From Hydrangea macrophylla (Eukaryota > Streptophyta > Magnoliopsida > Cornales > Hydrangeaceae), in assembly GCA_033977485.1 (NCBI GenBank), contig CM066994.1, positions 86,056,871-86,120,870 on the forward strand: a stretch of 64,000 nt of DNA. The letters are read 5' to 3'. The translations under genes and the position numbers were made by a program. Under the pieces are notes generated by a model. That model was given only the letters and a program-made list of their open reading frames with translations, was not told the DNA's origin and made no database searches. Positions 63,156 through 64,000 of the stretch are shown here, piece after piece. Numbering within the stretch: the stretch's first letter is position 1; every line of letters starts with the position of its first letter.

Positions 63156-63984
63156 ATAGTGTCTGGATCTGCATTTAGTCCAATTGCCACTATACTCACT
63201 CAGAACAAGTTAACTGGAAATAACTACACAGAATAGAAACGAAACCTTGACATCGTATTAACTGCGGAGAATCACATATATGCCCTCACCACCCCATGCC
63301 CTGAAGAACCGGCGGTAAATGCTTCGGCAGCTGCCAGACGCGAGTTCGATAAATGGAAGAAGTGGAATGGGATGGCCCGTTGCTATATTCTGGCCTCAAT
63401 GGCTGGTGTGTTGCAACACCAATTCCAATCGAATGATTCTGCCAGTGACATTATCACATCCCTGAAAAAGATGTTTGGGGAGCATGGTAGGCTTGCCCGA
63501 CAGGTAGCTATGCAGAAGATAATGAGTGCAAAGATATCGGAAGAGGCTCTAGTCAAAGAGTATGTTTCAAAAACGATTGGTTATTTAAACGAACTGGAGA
63601 CCTTGGGAGCCAATATTGATGCACAGACCCAAGTTGATAGGATCCTCAACTCGCTGTCACTTTTATTCACTCAATTTAAACTTAACTATAACATGAATCA
63701 AATGAATTTTTCAATGAGCGAATTGATGAGTTCTCTTTTGGCAGTAGAAGGGGTGATCAAGCTTGGGGTCAACGTTTTGAACATTGAGAAAAGCTCTTCC
63801 TCTTCCCGATCTACACCGAAAGGAAAAAAAGGGAAGATGAAGGCTGGCACTGGTGGTCCAAGTGTTGGACCGGTCCCAAAGATTGCAAAATCTAAGGGAT
63901 AAGGTAAGGGAAAAGAGAAGGTGGGTGGCCAAGGTAAAGGAAAGTGTTTCCAATACAGTGAGAAGGGCCATTGGAAGAAGAACT
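63156..63984 (+). pseudogene. Copia E gag (runs toward the window end), broken
   Basis: N-terminal motif TILTQNKLTGNNYTE followed by TAG in place of Trp, then RNLDIVLTAENHIYAL. The open part (63372-63900) has the UBN2-type gag domain: ASDIITSLKKMFGEHGRLAR, SEEALVKEYVSKTIGYLNEL and SLLFTQFKLNYNMNQMNFS. A TAA follows KSKG; past it the knuckle CFQYSEKGHWKKNC has Tyr where the second Cys is expected. The likely initiator ATG is changed (ATA at 63156). Confidence 0.82.
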
Positions 63985-64000
63985 GTCCAAAATTCTTAGC

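Larger units (their letters stand above)
60035..64000 (+). mobile_element. Ty1/copia retrotransposon E, 5' part
   Basis: LTR 60035-61504 (TGTTGGGATTGTGCC...TTTTTCCTTCA), primer site TGGTATCAGAGC at 61507, a long leader (61519-63150), then gag to the window end. The large LTR (1.47 kb) sets it apart from copia A to D. No TSD check is possible because the 3' LTR is outside the window. Confidence 0.85.

Overview
This is a transposon-rich stretch of a plant nuclear genome, most likely a eudicot. The evidence is intron-containing plant genes, Ty1/copia elements primed by initiator-Met tRNA, MULE, PIF/Harbinger, Stowaway and hAT elements, and A+T-rich intergenic DNA. The species cannot be named from the sequence.

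There are two single-copy host genes, both on the minus strand. The first is the 20S proteasome beta-3 subunit gene (PBC1; 7 coding exons, 9414-15179). All splice junctions can be placed and they give an uninterrupted 204-residue protein. The second is the 8-oxoguanine DNA glycosylase gene (OGG1). Its three coding exons lie at 56066-56817, 51294-51504 and 18840-19082, so the gene covers about 38 kb, with a 4.6-kb first intron and a 32.2-kb second intron. The three exons join in frame to a 401-residue protein with the catalytic Lys and Asp present. PBC1 and OGG1 are also neighbours in Arabidopsis (AT1G21720 and AT1G21710), so the pair is an old conserved block that transposons have inflated here.

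Layout. 1-4118: 3' end of an LTR retrotransposon with a hypervariable 3' UTR (63-bp repeats, about 44 copies of a 33-bp repeat, and an array of small palindromes), then a polypurine tract and a truncated LTR. 4559-7653: a PIF/Harbinger element with a broken transposase, an intact Myb/SANT ORF and two MITE insertions. 9414-15179: PBC1, whose 3.1-kb intron 4 carries two non-autonomous DNA elements. 15.2-18.8 kb: intergenic DNA with a G30 tract and MITEs. 18.84-56.8 kb: OGG1. 57-60 kb: MITEs, one holding a SINE fragment. 60035 to the end: the 5' part of another copia element with a 1.47-kb LTR.

OGG1 intron 2 is a nest of elements whose order of insertion can be read from target-site duplications (TSDs). 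A degraded gypsy-like element (about 19.6-32.2 kb) was hit by copia A (21004-26059) and copia B (26260-31611). Separately, an 18.5-kb Mutator-like element (MULE, 32685-51192) with long terminal inverted repeats (TIRs) encoded a FAR1-type/MULE transposase followed by an OTU cysteine-protease domain. Copia C (33953-41149) split its 5' exon, and copia D (43459-49980) landed between the transposase and OTU regions. Copia C was then hit by an element that left a 1,883-bp solo LTR, and copia D by a 1.4-kb hAT-like element. None of these elements keeps an intact pol or transposase frame; many breaks are stops that can arise by a single C-to-T or G-to-A change, as expected for methylated, silenced copies.
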